A stretch of DNA of 64,000 bases from Chelonoidis abingdonii (GCF_003597395.2 NC_133774.1:38124949-38188948); one strand, 5' to 3'; numbered from the stretch's first letter, positions 1 to 11,938 are shown. Made by a program: numbers and translations. Notes: a model not told the origin generated them from the sequence alone.

Positions 1-307
1 AAAGTTCGCGGGGCTTTTCCTGTTTACCTGCCCGCTGCATCCGAGTTCAGATTGCTGTCCAGAGCAGTCAGTGGTGCACTGTGGGATACCGCCCGGAGGC
101 CAATAACGTCGATTTCCATCCACACTAACCCTAATCCGGTATGTTAATATCGATTTTAGCGTTACTCCTCTCGTTTTGTAGGAGTACAGAAATCGATTTA
201 AAGAGCCCTTTATATCGATATAAAGGGCGTTGTAGTGTGGACGGGTACAGTGTCAAATCGATTTAACGCTCTTTAAATAGATTTAAACGCATAGTGTAGA
301 CCAGGCC
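1..307. mobile_element. Harbinger-like MITE, cut by window edge
   Basis: The right end reads GTGTAGACCAGGCC, the terminal motif shared by the other 3-bp-TSD elements in this window. The interior is a chain of ATCGAT-rich palindromes; the clearest is a perfect 24-nt palindrome at 205-228 centred on TATCGATA. The left end lies outside the window, so the target duplication cannot be tested. There is no coding capacity, so this is a non-autonomous copy. Assignment to PIF/Harbinger is by analogy with the better-preserved copies at 32523 and 60739. Confidence 0.6.
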
Positions 308-1530
308 AAGGAGACATTAAGAGGAGAGATAGCAAACACTGGGGAAGGAGAGAGAGAGGCAAAGAAAATGTTAAGCATAAAAATGGAGGGAGAGAGGACA
401 TGGGGGAAGAAGCAGGGAGGAACTGGGATCATGGGGATTAGGGTGAAGAGAGAATATAACCCAGGAGAAGGGGCTGAAGGGCAAGGAGGGTGGAAAGAAA
501 TCCAGGGTTAATGCTACAGAGTAATCAGACTGAAAGAAAGACGGCTAACCAAAGGAGGGGGAGGTGCACAGATGTGTCATGGTAGAAGGGAAAACAGAAG
601 ACTGGAGTGAAGGAAAAGAAAGGACCGAAGATAATAAAAACAGAGATTCAGATGTTACCAAATTACAGACATCTAGTGCCAACATACTCAGAATTAACAT
701 ATGCCTGGATTTATATGAATACACAAGATCCTAGAAAACTGGAAGGGGCCTACTCTGTGGGCTGCTAGAAGGTATTCCAGAAACTGCTTTCCCCTCTATG
801 TCCAGGCCTGTTCGGCCACTCTTACTCCCTGTAAACTGTCCCACCCTCGCTCCCTACCAGCCTCGGTCCTGCTGCTATTCCCCACTGCTTAGTGAAAACC
901 TGCAGAGCTGAGTTCTGGACCCCGCTATTTATCTGATTGGTGCCCTAATCCTTAAATCCCATTTTGTGTTTAGAAGGGAGATACATGGATTGTAAGACAT
1001 TCACAAATCTCTCTCTTTCTCTGAGTTTCCAAGCAGCGAAGCACAGGAAAAATAAAGCCTAAAAGGTGGAGGAAAAGGGACGTTTTTCTTGCTCTTCTCT
1101 GCAAAGAAGATGATATGCTCTTTGGCACAGGGACTCTTTTCTTTTTTGTTATGTGTTTACAGTGTTTTGCACAAACCCTAAACCCCAACTGAGGCCTCTA
1201 GGTTGTTTCTTCAATACAAATAACCACTAATAAATTATAGATATTAGGTATTTCATTTTACAAAAGAGTGACTGTTCTCCCAACAGAGCTATGCAGAATT
1301 TCTGAGGTTTGTGTGATGAAAGCAGGAAAATTGCTTGAAATGTTCTTTGCTTCATCAACTTCTTTTGGAGTAGGACATTTTAAATTCCTATACCATTTGG
1401 GGAAAAATTTCATTCTCTCTATGGTAGTAAGTTGCCAACTGTGTCATCTGTGCAAAGCACTTGGTGTGTGGTGCTTTCAGTGGAGACAATGACAAGATGT
1501 GTCATGCTCTCTGCAGAATTGCCAGACACA
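308..1530. other. Intergenic, purine-rich then unremarkable
   Basis: Positions 308-660 are strongly purine-rich on the plus strand (GGAG and GAAA runs), resembling a decayed simple-repeat tract. The rest is ordinary AT-rich sequence. I see no gene, RNA or clear repeat; the open frames of 72-75 codons have no recognisable protein features. Confidence 0.5.
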
Positions 1531-1820
1531 GGGCTCGTCTACACTATGCAGCTTTTAGAGACAAGGCTGTGTCAACACAGCCTTGTCGCTAAAAGTCAGC
1601 GTGTGTGGATGCTCTCTGTCGGTATTCTGTTGGCACTTTTGCAGACAAAATACTTCTAGCCCAACGACTGATGTTAGCTTTGTTGGCAGGAGAGCGCTCC
1701 TGCCAACAAAGCCGTGTTCACATGGCCACTTGCATCGGCAAAACTTTTTTCTTTCGCGGGGGACTTTAAGTACCCGTGAAAGACAAGTTTTGTCAACAAC
1801 GTCGCAGTGTAGACAAGCCC
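1531..1820. mobile_element. Harbinger-like palindromic MITE
   Basis: Terminal inverted repeats GGGCTCGTCTACACT (left) and AGTGTAGACAAGCCC (right) bound a 290-bp non-coding element. The interior holds three hairpins: 1552-1595 (arms around CAAGGCTGTG/CACAGCCTTG), 1677-1712 (16-bp arms GCTTTGTTGGCAGGAG, 4-nt loop) and about 1756-1785 (CTTTCGCGGG...CCCGTGAAAG). Flanking trinucleotides ACA and TGA do not match well, so the target duplication has decayed. The short open frames here are by-products of the palindromes. Confidence 0.75.
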
Positions 1821-2004
1821 TGAGGATCTGACAATGCAATGTTCCCTCAACCCCTTTCTCCCATGTGCCAATAATATAGATAGAATTCTAAAGGCATACA
1901 ACTGGTAAATGAGGTCTTTTAGAGACCAAGGTTTCTGACATCTTCCTATCCCACCATAGAAAAACTGCATCTTGAAGTCTTTAAACCATGATTTGAGGAC
2001 TTCA

Positions 2005-2128
2005 ATGGCTCAGTCACAGGTTTGATACAGGAGTGGGTGGGTGAGATTCTGTGGCCTGCGTCGTGCAGGAGGTCAGACTAGATGATCATAATGGTCCCTT
2101 CTGACCTTAAAGTCTATGATTCTATGAA
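2005..2128 (+). mobile_element. CR1 LINE 3' end
   Basis: The segment holds the standard CR1 3' untranslated end: GGAGGTCAGACTAGATGATC, then GGTCCCTTCTGACCTTAAAG, finishing in the tandem-type tail TCTATGATTCTATGA. CR1 copies are usually 5'-truncated, and only about 120 bp remain. No reverse transcriptase sequence is present. Confidence 0.9.
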
Positions 2129-2414
2129 CTGCTGATCTATGCAATCTACTACCAAGAATAAATCCCAGGTTTGCACCCCTAGGGATATGCTGAGTGCTCT
2201 TGCCTCCTCCATTAAATGCCTCCTGGCCTGGCTGATTCTGCTTGTGTTGACTAATCTGCTGGAATTTTCAGAAAAAATCAGTCTGAGTTAACTGCTTCGG
2301 ATCTAGTGGCCTCCATACTCACAGATGTCCAATTTGACACTATCTGAAACAAAGAAGAAGAGTCTATTCTAAGGGCAACTTAACAAGTTCCTGGTTAACA
2401 GCATGAGTTTAGTA

Positions 2415-2588
2415 CAGTATAATTCCAGTTATCTGAATTCCCTTTATCTGAAAATTCTACTAATCCAAATCCACAGTGCATTCCCCATGTAGCCTTATTA
2501 GTTAATAGCATTTCTGTTGATCCAAAAGCCCAGTTATCCAAAAGTTTCAGATGTCCACCAGGCCATTTGGATAGCTGGAATTATTCTG
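2415..2588. mobile_element. Tigger/pogo-like MITE with TA duplication
   Basis: Inverted ends CAGTATAATTCCAGTTATC and GATAGCTGGAATTATTCTG bound 174 bp, and both sides carry TA (2413-2414, 2589-2590), as expected for Tc1/mariner-superfamily insertion. The interior repeats the TTATC(T/C)GAA/ATCCAAA motif in both directions. It has no coding potential. Confidence 0.75.
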
Positions 2589-2590
2589 TA

Positions 2591-4155
2591 ATTTAAAGAA
2601 ATCTCTGCTGTTCGATGTAAAGAGGTTTTTGTTTTTTGGATCTTCTTTGGGGGGAGTTGGGGGCTTTTTTTGTGGATCTGTGTTTAGTATGTTTGGTTTT
2701 AGTAAGGAAGCTGGGCAGATTTCTCCCAGGAGACTTGAAAGGCCTTTCTGTGTGACATGTGATATTTCAAGGAGATTAAGCAGTCACTTGAAATCACATT
2801 TCTCCTTATGGCATGTAATGACTTGGATCTGCTGATTCAGTCCCAGAAGATTGCTGCATTCAGCTACTCTCTTCTCCTGCATTTCAAGAGATGCCAGCGG
2901 CAAGAGCAGAATGCTATATCTTGCTGATGAATGTTTCCAAAGGGAAAACATTAGTATAGCCGTTTCAGATTCCTGGGACTTGATATGGGAAGGAAAGCGC
3001 ACTGTAATCAGTGGTCTTGCAACGTTGTACTTAGCAGGCCCTCAAAAGTTTAAGCCTGGCCGTGGTACACGCTGTTAACATAGCTACACTAGGGCTAAAA
3101 TCAACTTTAAGAGCAAGTATAGAAGAGACAAAACCATTCAAAACAGTTTTCAATACCATTTCAGAAGACTTGCTTCCAGCAGGTCTCAAACACACTTTCT
3201 GAAGTGGTTTTGTCTAGTCTATGGTAGCACCGAATTAGTTTTGGACACTGATGCTGCTTCACTTGATGTTACTAATTTGTACCTCATTTTCTAGCTCACA
3301 GCAGAAGCACTTTTACTGAACAATTTGAGTGATTTTACACATTACTGGATTTTTAATGCAAATGATTGAAGGCAGGGTCTCAAGGATAAAGCAGGATTAG
3401 AATCAATTAAGTATCACTTGGAATTGCTATTTGTAAACAAAGCATGTATAATAGTTCTGTTTAGTCTCAGACTCCAGGCTTTAACAATTGTTTCAGTTTC
3501 TGGAAGAACACAATTGTAACCTTTCCAGAGGAAAGGTGCAATGTTCTCATATTGCTGTCATAATCTTCATCCTCATCATATTAATGGCAGTTGCATGGGT
3601 AAGATGTTGCAAATTGAGATAAGAATATAGCCCTAGAGCTATATGACAACATCTGTATTGTTTTCTTCTAATAACTATAGCAGGTGCTCTTTTTAAAAAT
3701 CAGCCGTAAATTGAAATGTTTTAGTTAACCTCATTTTATCTACACCCCCATCTCAAAACTCAAGCCTTGACATTCAGGTTGGAGACTCAGGTAGTAATAC
3801 TGTAAAGGTGACTCCCCAAAACTTTTCTTGTACATACATGAAGTCTCTCTCTCTCTCTCTTTTGCGGGGAGGAGGAGAAGGGGAAGCTGGACCTTAAAAA
3901 AAATACCCGAAAAGCTACAGCATAGGCTTAAAGTATTTTGGGATTTGACACAATTAGTTTTAGCAGAGTGATGGCAAGCATATTTTTATGCTAAGGCACT
4001 GTACAAGTTCACAGACGCTCATAACTTTTGACTGATTCTGTTCTGCTTTGAGTCCTTTTTGCTGTTTCACAGTTTGATAGTGACCAAAACCCTTATCCTG
4101 AAACTGTGCCTTGTCTGGTGGGAGAGAGCACAAGAAGCCTCTTCCTAACAAAAGG
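2591..4155. other. Intergenic, mostly unique
   Basis: AT-rich sequence with no recognised gene. A CT microsatellite lies at 3844-3862. The part at about 3040-3235 has weak MITE-like character (CTGGCCGTGGTACACG to GTTTTGTCTAGTCTATGG) but no convincing inverted ends. Confidence 0.45.
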
Positions 4156-4534
4156 CATAGGCGCTGACTCCATGAGTGCTCTGCAGCTGGAGCACCCATG
4201 GAAAACAAATAGCAGGTGCTCAGCACACACCAGCCACAGCTGTCTGTTTGCCCCATCATCAGCTGATGGGAAAGCGGCACTGCTGCCGCCCAATAGCTGA
4301 TGGGGGGCACAGTTTGGTGGCTCAGCAGTTTGTGGCTGAGCTGTTTGGTGGCTCAGGGAGAACTTGGGGGAAGTGGAGAGAAGCAGGTGGAGGCCTCATG
4401 GAGGGAGTGGAATGGGGGTGGGAAGAGGTGGAGCAAGGGTGGGGCCTCAGGGGAAAGTTGTAGAGTGGGGGTGGGGCCATGGGGCAAAGCAGGTGTGGAG
4501 CACCCCTAGGGAAAAGGAAAAGTAGGCGCCTGTG
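4156..4534. mobile_element. GC-rich non-autonomous DNA element
   Basis: Short inverted ends CATAGGCGC and GCGCCTGTG bound a 379-bp GC-rich block. It contains subterminal GGAGCACCCATGG and GGAGCACCCC motifs and a run of TGGGGGTGGGG-type units. I recall this arrangement from a common turtle repeat beginning ATAGGCGCCGACTCCGTGG. No 8-bp target duplication is visible. The 64-95-codon frames inside are compositional. Confidence 0.55.
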
Positions 4535-4784
4535 GTTGTGGACATGGCGTTTTCTGGAGCACCAGGCTGGTGGCTCAACAAATGTGCTCCATAGAGTCCC
4601 TTGACTAGCAGATGCTAAGAGAACCAGGCACAGACAGCCCCATTTTTCAAGCAGCTGTAAGGAGGTCAGAGGTCCTCTCCTTCCTCTACATAACCCACTT
4701 TAGCAAGGGCAGAAAGATTTGTCTTTACTGAATATATAAAATTGCTTTTTAAAGTTGTGCCTTATGTTTCCAGCATCTGCTTGC

Positions 4785-5180
4785 CGAGGCCAGCTCTAGG
4801 CACCAGCTAAGAAAGCAGGTGCCTAGGATGCCAAATCTGAAGGGGCGGCACTCCGTCCATTCCTGGGACAGCACTCTGACCTTTTTTGTTTTCCCCCTTC
4901 TTCGGCGGAACTTCAGTGGCAGCTTTTCCTTTTTTTCTTCCTCGATGGCAGTTTGGCGGCAACTTCTTTTTCTTCTTTGGGGGCAGTTCAGTGTCAGCTT
5001 TTTGTTTTCTTCTTCTTCGGCGGCAGCTTTTTCTTTTCTTCTTCTTCTTCGGCGGCAGTTTGGTGGCAGCTTTTTCTTTTTTTTTCTTCTTTGGCGGCAC
5101 TACTGCGGCCGCTTTTTTTATTTATTTTTTTCTCCTTTGCTATGCCACTTGGGACTGCAAAAAAGGTAGAGCCGGCCCTG
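4785..5180. mobile_element. hAT-like element, 8-bp TSD CTGCTTGC
   Basis: The ends CGAGGCCAGCTCTAGGC and GTAGAGCCGGCCCTG are imperfect inverted repeats. The 8 bp CTGCTTGC occurs exactly on both sides (4777-4784, 5181-5188), the target duplication length typical of hAT transposases. The interior is an array of (T/C)CGGCGGCAGTTTGGCGGCA units separated by TTC-rich runs. Read on the minus strand it gives PPKKKKK-type frames that are not real proteins. The element is non-autonomous. Confidence 0.88.
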
Positions 5181-5361
5181 CTGCTTGCCCACTCCAGTTT
5201 CACATCAGGGTAACTCAATGAAGATATGCCAGTTGTAAACCAGGGTAATTCCACTGAGTTATAATGACATACAATTGGAGAAACAGGGTGATGAAGCAGG
5301 CCTGCGGTGTTTAGGGCACAAATTTAGGCCTGAGCTAAATTACATTGTGCCATTCTGTGTA

Positions 5362-5473
5362 TAGGGTAACCAGATAGCAAGGGTGAAAAATCAGGAGGTT
5401 ATAGGCACCTTATAAGACAAAGCCCCAAATAGTGAGACTATCCATATAAAAATTGAGACATTTGGTCACCCTA
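5362..5473. mobile_element. hAT-like MITE, TAGGGTGACCAGA family
   Basis: The ends TAGGGTAACCAGATAG and CATTTGGTCACCCTA are inverted repeats. Flanks TCTGTGTA and GCTATGTA match at 6 of 8 positions, a decayed 8-bp target duplication. The 112-bp body matches the second copy at 32686-32809, including the GTGAAAAATCAGGA and AAGACAAAGCCCCAAA-type segments. It is non-coding. Confidence 0.85.
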
Positions 5474-7104
5474 GCTATGTATCATGTTAAACCAGATAGT
5501 ATCATAGGCCAACGCAAAACCTGATGTGAAATCAGACTTGCTAGAAACTACTGTAAAATCTTAGTGATTTGCACAACTCTCCTTAGCAATACAAAAACTC
5601 TTTACTTTTCTCCTCCATTCTTCAATCCCTGTCTGTCTCCTTCCTCCTAACAGCCACATTTTCAAAGGAAGGAAGCATTTGTTCCACCCACAGTGCCCTC
5701 ATTTGTTCTCATAAACTGGACAATTGCCCACAGATGTGTGCTTTGCTGCCGGGTTTCTAGTATTTTTAAAGTGATTCTCTAAAGTGAAGAGTGTTTTGAA
5801 AAATGTTATCGGTACTAGATGATGAGTCAGTAGTAGATAAATTACATTCAGACCCACATTATGTGATCAACAGTCCTAAAATCTGTCTGACCCTAATCTT
5901 CGTCCTCCAGGCTTTGTGTTTACTCTGGCTATCAGCTATCAGCCTCTGGACAGAGTTTGTTTGGTTTGAAAATGTACAACGGTTGAAATCATTATGCTTC
6001 AGGTTGCAGCCTGAATGCGTATTGGCTGTTGGCGTTTGACTGCAAATGCTCAGAATGGTCTTTGGTGAAATGGTTATAATGAATTATGTCTCTCACATTG
6101 GATAGGTGACTGAGACAAAAGAAATTAAAGATTATAGTAATATTGTAATGCTGCTTGGAAGCCCAGGGAGAGTTTTCCTTCTTTAGTTCTGGGTTGGACA
6201 TGCAGGAGGAAGCATACCAGAAACAACAGGAGCTTTATTTAGTGCAAGGGGCAGGGGACATATTGATATATTTGGACTTCTTGTCAGGTTTCATTTCCTT
6301 CTTCTTACATACGGAAACTGTCATTTTGAATCCCGTCTTAGACCAGAGATTTCCAGCTCCCTTGTGCAAAAACAAAATAAGAATTGTTTTCATCATATTA
6401 TTTTAGTGATTAAAGCACAGATTTTTTAAAAAAATAATGATATTGATGATGTCAAGTTAAATTTTAGAGACAGACAGGAAAGACTGGTGTACTACTAGGA
6501 ATCAAACTATCAGTTTTTAGGGTCAAGGATTCTTTTGTAGTTTCGGGTCTGATATAAACTGCACACCAAATCATGCCATCCCAAAGCTCTGCATACCCTT
6601 AACAAACTCTACAAACACAAGGACTTAGGAGACATAAATGAACGAAAAAAACAAAAAAAATCAAAGCAGCAGCACTTATTCCTATTACACAATGTCTGGA
6701 CACAAGTCATGTGAGCAATGCAGCTTAAAACCCCCACAACACCTTTCCATGGAAGTCCCACATTCACCGTTTCACCAGTGCCCATATTTCAATAGACTAA
6801 CTTTGCAAAATAACTGGAAGATCAACAAATTCAACCTATTTTGAACCTTGGAAGGCCAAGCATTCCAAAGAAAAGGGACTCATAGGGAATGCTCTGCCAG
6901 CAGTTCCCTCACTTACCTGGAGGGCGAGCTAGGTTAAGGGCCTCTGCCAATCACTGCAGTGGCAGTATGATACAGGGAGAAAGGCTGTCTTCCAAGTAAG
7001 TTGTTGCCTTTATACTTGTATATAAAGTGCCCCCTGCATCTGTCTGTCTAGGGTGCTTATATGGCCCCAATTACATAGTATCGGATCACCTCACAAGCTT
7101 TAAT
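5474..7104. other. Intergenic, unique AT-rich
   Basis: No recognised repeat or gene. The longest frames are 68-83 codons and show no domain, splice context or unusual composition. Nothing further is visible. Confidence 0.45.
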
Positions 7105-7260
7105 TACTACATTCCTGTGAGGAAGGGAAGTACTGTTATCCCCACCATAAATATGGAGAGCCAAAGTACAGAGAGGCTAAGTGATTGCCCAAAGTCACAC
7201 AAGAAGTCTGTGGCAAAGAAGGAAATTGAACATGGCTCCAGGACAGTGCCCTAAGCAGTG
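7105..7260 (-). repeat. MIR/CORE-SINE fragment
   Basis: The plus strand reads as the reverse complement of a MIR: TGTTATCCCCACCATAAATATGG, then GTACAGAGAGGCTAAGTGAT, then GCCCAAAGTCACAC, the complements of the 'CTCAGTTTCCCCATCTGTAAAATGGGGATAA' and 'GGCAAGTCAC' blocks of the family. Old and diverged, no intact Pol III boxes. Confidence 0.75.
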
Positions 7261-9755
7261 GGCAAATCCTTCTCAAAATAGATATTACACAGCTAGGTAA
7301 CAACAACAGAAAGGCAGATGGCAAGTACTGTGTGGTACACTATATAGAGCTTTTATCCAAGGAAAGATTTCCTTTTTGTCCTTTATCACATGTCTTAGTC
7401 ACACATGCTGATAAGCAGGTGAGGAGAGAGAAGGAAACACTGAACAGAAAGGGAATAAGAGAAAAGTTACAGACTAGTTCATTCTTTGTGTTGTCTGTTA
7501 GCAGTCATGCAAAATATCCACAAAGAAATTTGAAACCCCTGAACTAGATTTCACATTGTGTTTTGAACTACTGTAAATGATTTGGTTTTACACTGTGAAA
7601 TTGTGCAGGGAATTTCTTTAAAAGGGGATCTTGTGAATTTCCACCTCAAATAATGCAAAAATATTGCAATTTTGCCTGGCTTCATAGCGCAATTGTGAAA
7701 ATGTAAAAAAATGGGACATTTTTGGGCTGTGAAACAGCCCAGAAAGAACTCTGGAATACTTTTTGCAAAATGTAGTGAAACAATTGTCACCATTTTCCAA
7801 CAACTAGTGTTGATAATGAATGAGATCTCTCAGGCCCTTATATGCCAGATAAAAGGGGTCACAACAATGTAAAGAGGCTCTGAAAATCACAGCATTAATC
7901 CACAGAGGATATTTCGCAACACAGGGACTAAGGAGGCAGCCACAAGCTGTGTTCTGAGGACCACCTCACAAGCCCTGGCATAGGGGACATGACAGGACTT
8001 GTACATGGTGCAAAAAACACAGATCAAACTTAGCAGAAACAATACAAAGAAGAAATTGTTCAGACCAGAAGAGATGGCACAGATAAAATTATGTTCTTAG
8101 TCTCTTTAGTGCTGCCTACCAGGCATCCAGGACAGGTATTCCTCTGGGGATGCTGAATGCTGACCTAGGCCTGATGATGCAAACATGCATATACTTAAAT
8201 TTACTAATGGGAGCAATTTCATTTGACTACTTACATGTCTAAAGTTAAGAACATGCATTGGTTCTTGTTACAACATCAAGGCCTTTACTTAACAAATATG
8301 ATATTAGAATAGACGTGTGCACTGACAGACTTACCAAAATCTTCCTCTTTCTGATAAACAAAAACAAACACTCAAAGCTTTCACTCCATCTTTCTGCTTA
8401 GGTCACCTTAACTTATTCTTCCTTTCAGCCCTGCCAAGAGTTGAGTGAAAGCCTAAACCAAGATTCTCCTTATTTGGTAGCTTTTAGTTTACAATGTTAA
8501 TTTCATGTTGGTTTGGTTTTAATTTACTTTTAATAAAAAAGAATAAAGTAAAAAACAAAACACAAAAATGCAAAACAATTTGCATTTTGCCATGATTGTT
8601 TCAACACAATGCTTTCGCTGGATCACAGTTTCCCATGCCTGAATTCACGTCAATGAATCCTCATCACACAAAAGCAGAAACTGAATCTAAATGTCAGAGT
8701 GCATTAGCAAAATATGAAGATTTACACAAATTAAGCAGTAAAATAAAGCTGTGCCCAAACCAGAACACTGTATCCAAATGCCTTCACATTATAGGAAAGG
8801 TTAGAGTCCTGATCCAAAGTCTGCAGCCTGGACTTTCGTCTGCTGCTGCCCATACTAAGACACAACAGACCAGGAGTGTTGCTTAATGCACAGTGCATGT
8901 GCTGGGTGGGGAGCAAAGGGATAAATTAAGTAATTCACCTGGGAATTGTTTTATTCAGTGCTAATTTACATCTTGAAATGCTCAGCTATGGTTAGAAAAA
9001 TTAACTGTAACAATGGGTGGGGGAAGAATTTTTCTATGTTTAAGGTGGTTGTTAGGTGTTCTGTTGCCATATAGAAGCTTCTGGGATTTTTTTTAAAATA
9101 GATTTCTCGTCTTGACAAAAGCTTTTTCCACACTTTAAGGCACCAGTTCAGTGGAGTATTTAAGTATGAGCTGAACTTTAAGCAGAAGTAGTGTTACTGA
9201 AGTCAGACTGCTCACGGGCTGAAAGTTAGGCCTCTGCTTAAAATATCTTAACCTCAATTCAGTGTTAAGTAACAACAGGGTTCTCATCACCTAAAATTCT
9301 ATTAATATTACATTAAGACTTTTAAAATTCTATAATCTGTACAGATTTTACCTCGACTTCCTGATAGCGTCCCTTTATCTGACCAAGAGCATAAATCAGA
9401 AGATTGAAAATTAAAGAGGAAATAGGGATGAATACATTGCTAAGAATTAGTCTCTGATTTTGCACAAAAAGGGGCCATCCCAGCTAGCATACCCTAACGG
9501 AAATCACATCCGAATTGGATATTGCCCCATTCCAGACAGACAGAGCTGAACTACCCTCAAATCTAGAGCAACGTGGACAGAGCAGTGATAGCTCATTCTG
9601 CAACTAAAATTCCTAAGTGAAACATGGCGACAATGCTGAATTGAAGAAACACACATCAATAGTTTGAAAATGGCAGTGGGCAGGAGGAAATAGAAGAATG
9701 ATGGATTACAGCAGCAGGATAGGTTGGGCATCACAAGTTGGAGTATGTGAAAGAG
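7261..9755. other. Intergenic, unique AT-rich
   Basis: Mostly unique sequence. An A-rich stretch lies at about 8520-8580. The segment 7560-7800 is low-complexity with AAAATGCAAAATTG-type words and may be a decayed repeat. Frames of 61-96 codons have no recognisable features. Confidence 0.4.
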
Positions 9756-9760
9756 TATTT

Positions 9761-10077
9761 TTCACACAACTCACAGTCAACCTCTGGAATGCCTTGTCAG
9801 AGGATGTTCTGAAGGCCAAGACTAACAGGATTAAAAAAAACTAGATAAATTCGTGGAGGATAGGCCCATAAATGGCTATAAGCCAGAATGGGCAGGGATG
9901 GTGTCTCTAGCCTGTTTGCCAGAAGCTGGGAATGAGCGACAAGCGATGGATCACTTGATGATTACCTGTTCTGTTCATTCCCTCTGGGGCACCTGCATTG
10001 GCCACTGTCAGAAGACAGGATCCTGGAGTAGATGGACCTTTGGTCTGACCCAGTATGGCGGTTCTTAAGTTCTTAAT
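9761..10077 (+). mobile_element. CR1 LINE 3' end with ORF2 C-terminal remnant
   Basis: The first part still reads as the end of a CR1-type ORF2: TTTTTCACACAACTCACAGTC gives a FFTQLTVNLWNAL-like peptide, followed by EDVLKAKTNRI. The 3' untranslated region follows, with ATAAATGGCTATAAGCCAGA, GGGATGGTGTCTCTAGCCTG, GGACCTTTGGTCTGACCCAG and the TATGGCGGTTCTTAAGTTC tail. It is 5'-truncated and dead. Confidence 0.92.
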
Positions 10078-10459
10078 ACTTAACAGGGAGAAAACCAAAA
10101 ATTGACATCCTCAAGAGCAGAATAGACAGCATGGATCCTGAGCTAGATCTGTTTCTCTGGTTTCTATATTGCTAGGAGCCCTGCAGGGGAAAGAGGAAGT
10201 TGTTACCAGGCAGTCGTATAACGGGAACCTGTAACACTTACTGCTGTGACTGTCTCCACTGCACAAGAATACAAAATCCTTGGCTATCCTGCACCTGCTT
10301 AGATTGCAGAGGAGTTGGGTTGTTGAAAGAGACACCTCTCAAGCAAATCCTTATGTAATTCTTGTTCTTCACACACAAGGTATATTTTTAAAATGGTGCA
10401 TAGGGGTTTTAGATGCATGACTTGCTAAAATCAGTACAAGTCACTGAGTTAAATCCATC
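10078..10459. other. Intergenic, no feature seen
   Basis: Short unique stretch between a CR1 end and a hAT element. No open frame with recognisable content and no repeat signature. Confidence 0.4.
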
Positions 10460-10467
10460 CTCAAAAC

Positions 10468-10734
10468 CAGGACCGGCTCCAGGCATCAGCAAAGGAAGCA
10501 AGTGCCTGGGGTGGCCAATAGACAGGGGCAGCACTTCGTCTGTTATTGGGGCGGCACATCCGGGTCTGCGGTGGCAATTTGGTGGGAGGTCCTTCGGGCA
10601 GCACTTCCATTGCAACTCAAGCACTCTGCCTCAGTCTTCAGCAGCAATTTGGCAGCAACTTGATCGGGCTTTACTTTTTCCTCTTTTTTTTCTCCCTGCT
10701 GCTTGGGGCGGCAAAAAAGCTGGAGCCTTCCCTG
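10468..10734. mobile_element. hAT-like element, 8-bp TSD CTCAAAAC
   Basis: The ends CAGGACCGGCTCCAGGC and GCTGGAGCCTTCCCTG are inverted. An exact 8-bp duplication CTCAAAAC flanks it (10460-10467, 10735-10742). The interior has the same GGGGCGGCA and GGCAATTTGG words as the copy at 4785. It is non-autonomous; the overlapping 124-codon plus-strand frame is a compositional artefact. Confidence 0.88.
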
Positions 10735-11380
10735 CTCAAAACTTTAGAACCGCATCCATATGTTTGTTCTCAGTCAATGTAGCGTAACACCACAGCCTGA
10801 TCCAAACTGAATCAGCCCCTCACTGAAGTCAGTGGGGCTGCACAGGTGTCGTGGAGAAAAGATGTTGGGTCTAAGTCTCAATTTTTTGCTTTCTAAACGT
10901 AGTCTTGCTTTGTTACTAAAGCATGGCAAAGAGTTCCGGTGGTTTAGGGAGTAGAATTCAGTTAAATCAGTGTCTTTCAATGTAAAGGAGTGACATGAGC
11001 AATTCTGCATGGGGGGGTCCAAGAGCAACCCTGGGTGCAGGGAACCTGTAGTCACTGGGCCTGCCATATGCAGCAGCAGTTGGCAGAGAAGGGGACTGTG
11101 CTCTTGGAGCACCCCGGAACATAGGAAGAAGGAGTTTGAGTTGAATGAATGTTGTAGACAGTAGAACCCCAACCTGAATTTTTTGTTGTTTCCTTACCCA
11201 AGTGAGATTTAAAGCCCACTGAAATCAATGGATTTTTTCCCAGTTATATCAAAGAGATTTGAATTAGCTCAAGACTTCCAGTACTACTTAAAAATAAAGG
11301 GTGGGGGGAACGCTGGCCTCACTGGAGTTTTGCCATTGACTTCAATTTGCTTCATTAGGGTCAGGATTTCACCCAAGGTC
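10735..11380. other. Intergenic, possible old SINE pieces
   Basis: Contains the phrases CACTGAAGTCAGTGGGGCTG (about 10819) and CCACTGAAATCAATGG (about 11216), which recur in old amniote repeats. There is too little to assign a family. The 132-codon minus-strand frame at 10774-11172 has no recognisable domain. Confidence 0.35.
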
Positions 11381-11938
11381 TTTTCATAGATCCCAAAGCC
11401 AGAAGAGAGCACTGTGGTCATCCAGTCTGATCTCCAGTATAATACAGGCCATAGAACTTTCCCCAACATAATTCCTTCTGAACTAGAACATCTCTTTAAA
11501 AAAAATCCAACCTTGATTTAAAAAATGGCCAGCGATGAAGAATCCACCATGACCCTTTGTAAAATTGGTCCAATGATTAACTACGCTCACTTAAAATTTA
11601 CTCCTTATTTCTAGTCTGAATGTATCTAATTTCCATCTACTGGATCTTGTTATATTTTTGTTCACTAGATTGAAGAGCCTGTTATCAAGCATTTGTTCCC
11701 CTAGTAGGTACTTACAGACTGTAATCAAATCACCCTTTCTTCTTCTCCTTGTTAAGATAAATAGATTGAGCTCTTTGAGTCTATCACCATAAGACATGTA
11801 TTTTAATCCTTTAGATCATTCTCCTGGCTCTTTTCTGAACCTTTTCCAATTTATCAACATCCTTAGATTGTGGACACCTGAACAGCACACAGTATTCCAG
11901 CAGTAGTTGCACTGCCAGATACAGATGCAGGTCCGCTG
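11381..11938 (-). mobile_element. CR1 LINE, RT C-terminus and 3' end
   Basis: The minus strand keeps a readable piece of CR1 ORF2 downstream of the reverse transcriptase core, at 11591-11797. Its motifs YGDRLKELNLFILTRRRRKG and DLITVCKYL match the family's 'ERLxxLxLxSLxxRRxRGDLIxVYK' block. The 3' untranslated end faces left (TCATAGATCCCAAAGCCAGA on the plus strand). Later codons are broken, so it is a fossil. Confidence 0.9.

Noticed and set aside
4807..5100. Lysine-rich PPKKKKK frame as a nuclear protein
   Set aside because: It is the complement of (TTC)n and CGGCGGCA repeats inside a hAT-like element with an exact 8-bp target duplication.
5362..5473. Tc1/mariner assignment of the TAGGGTGACC elements from their TA start
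   Set aside because: The copy at 32686 has an exact 8-bp duplication, which fits hAT and not a TA-only duplication.
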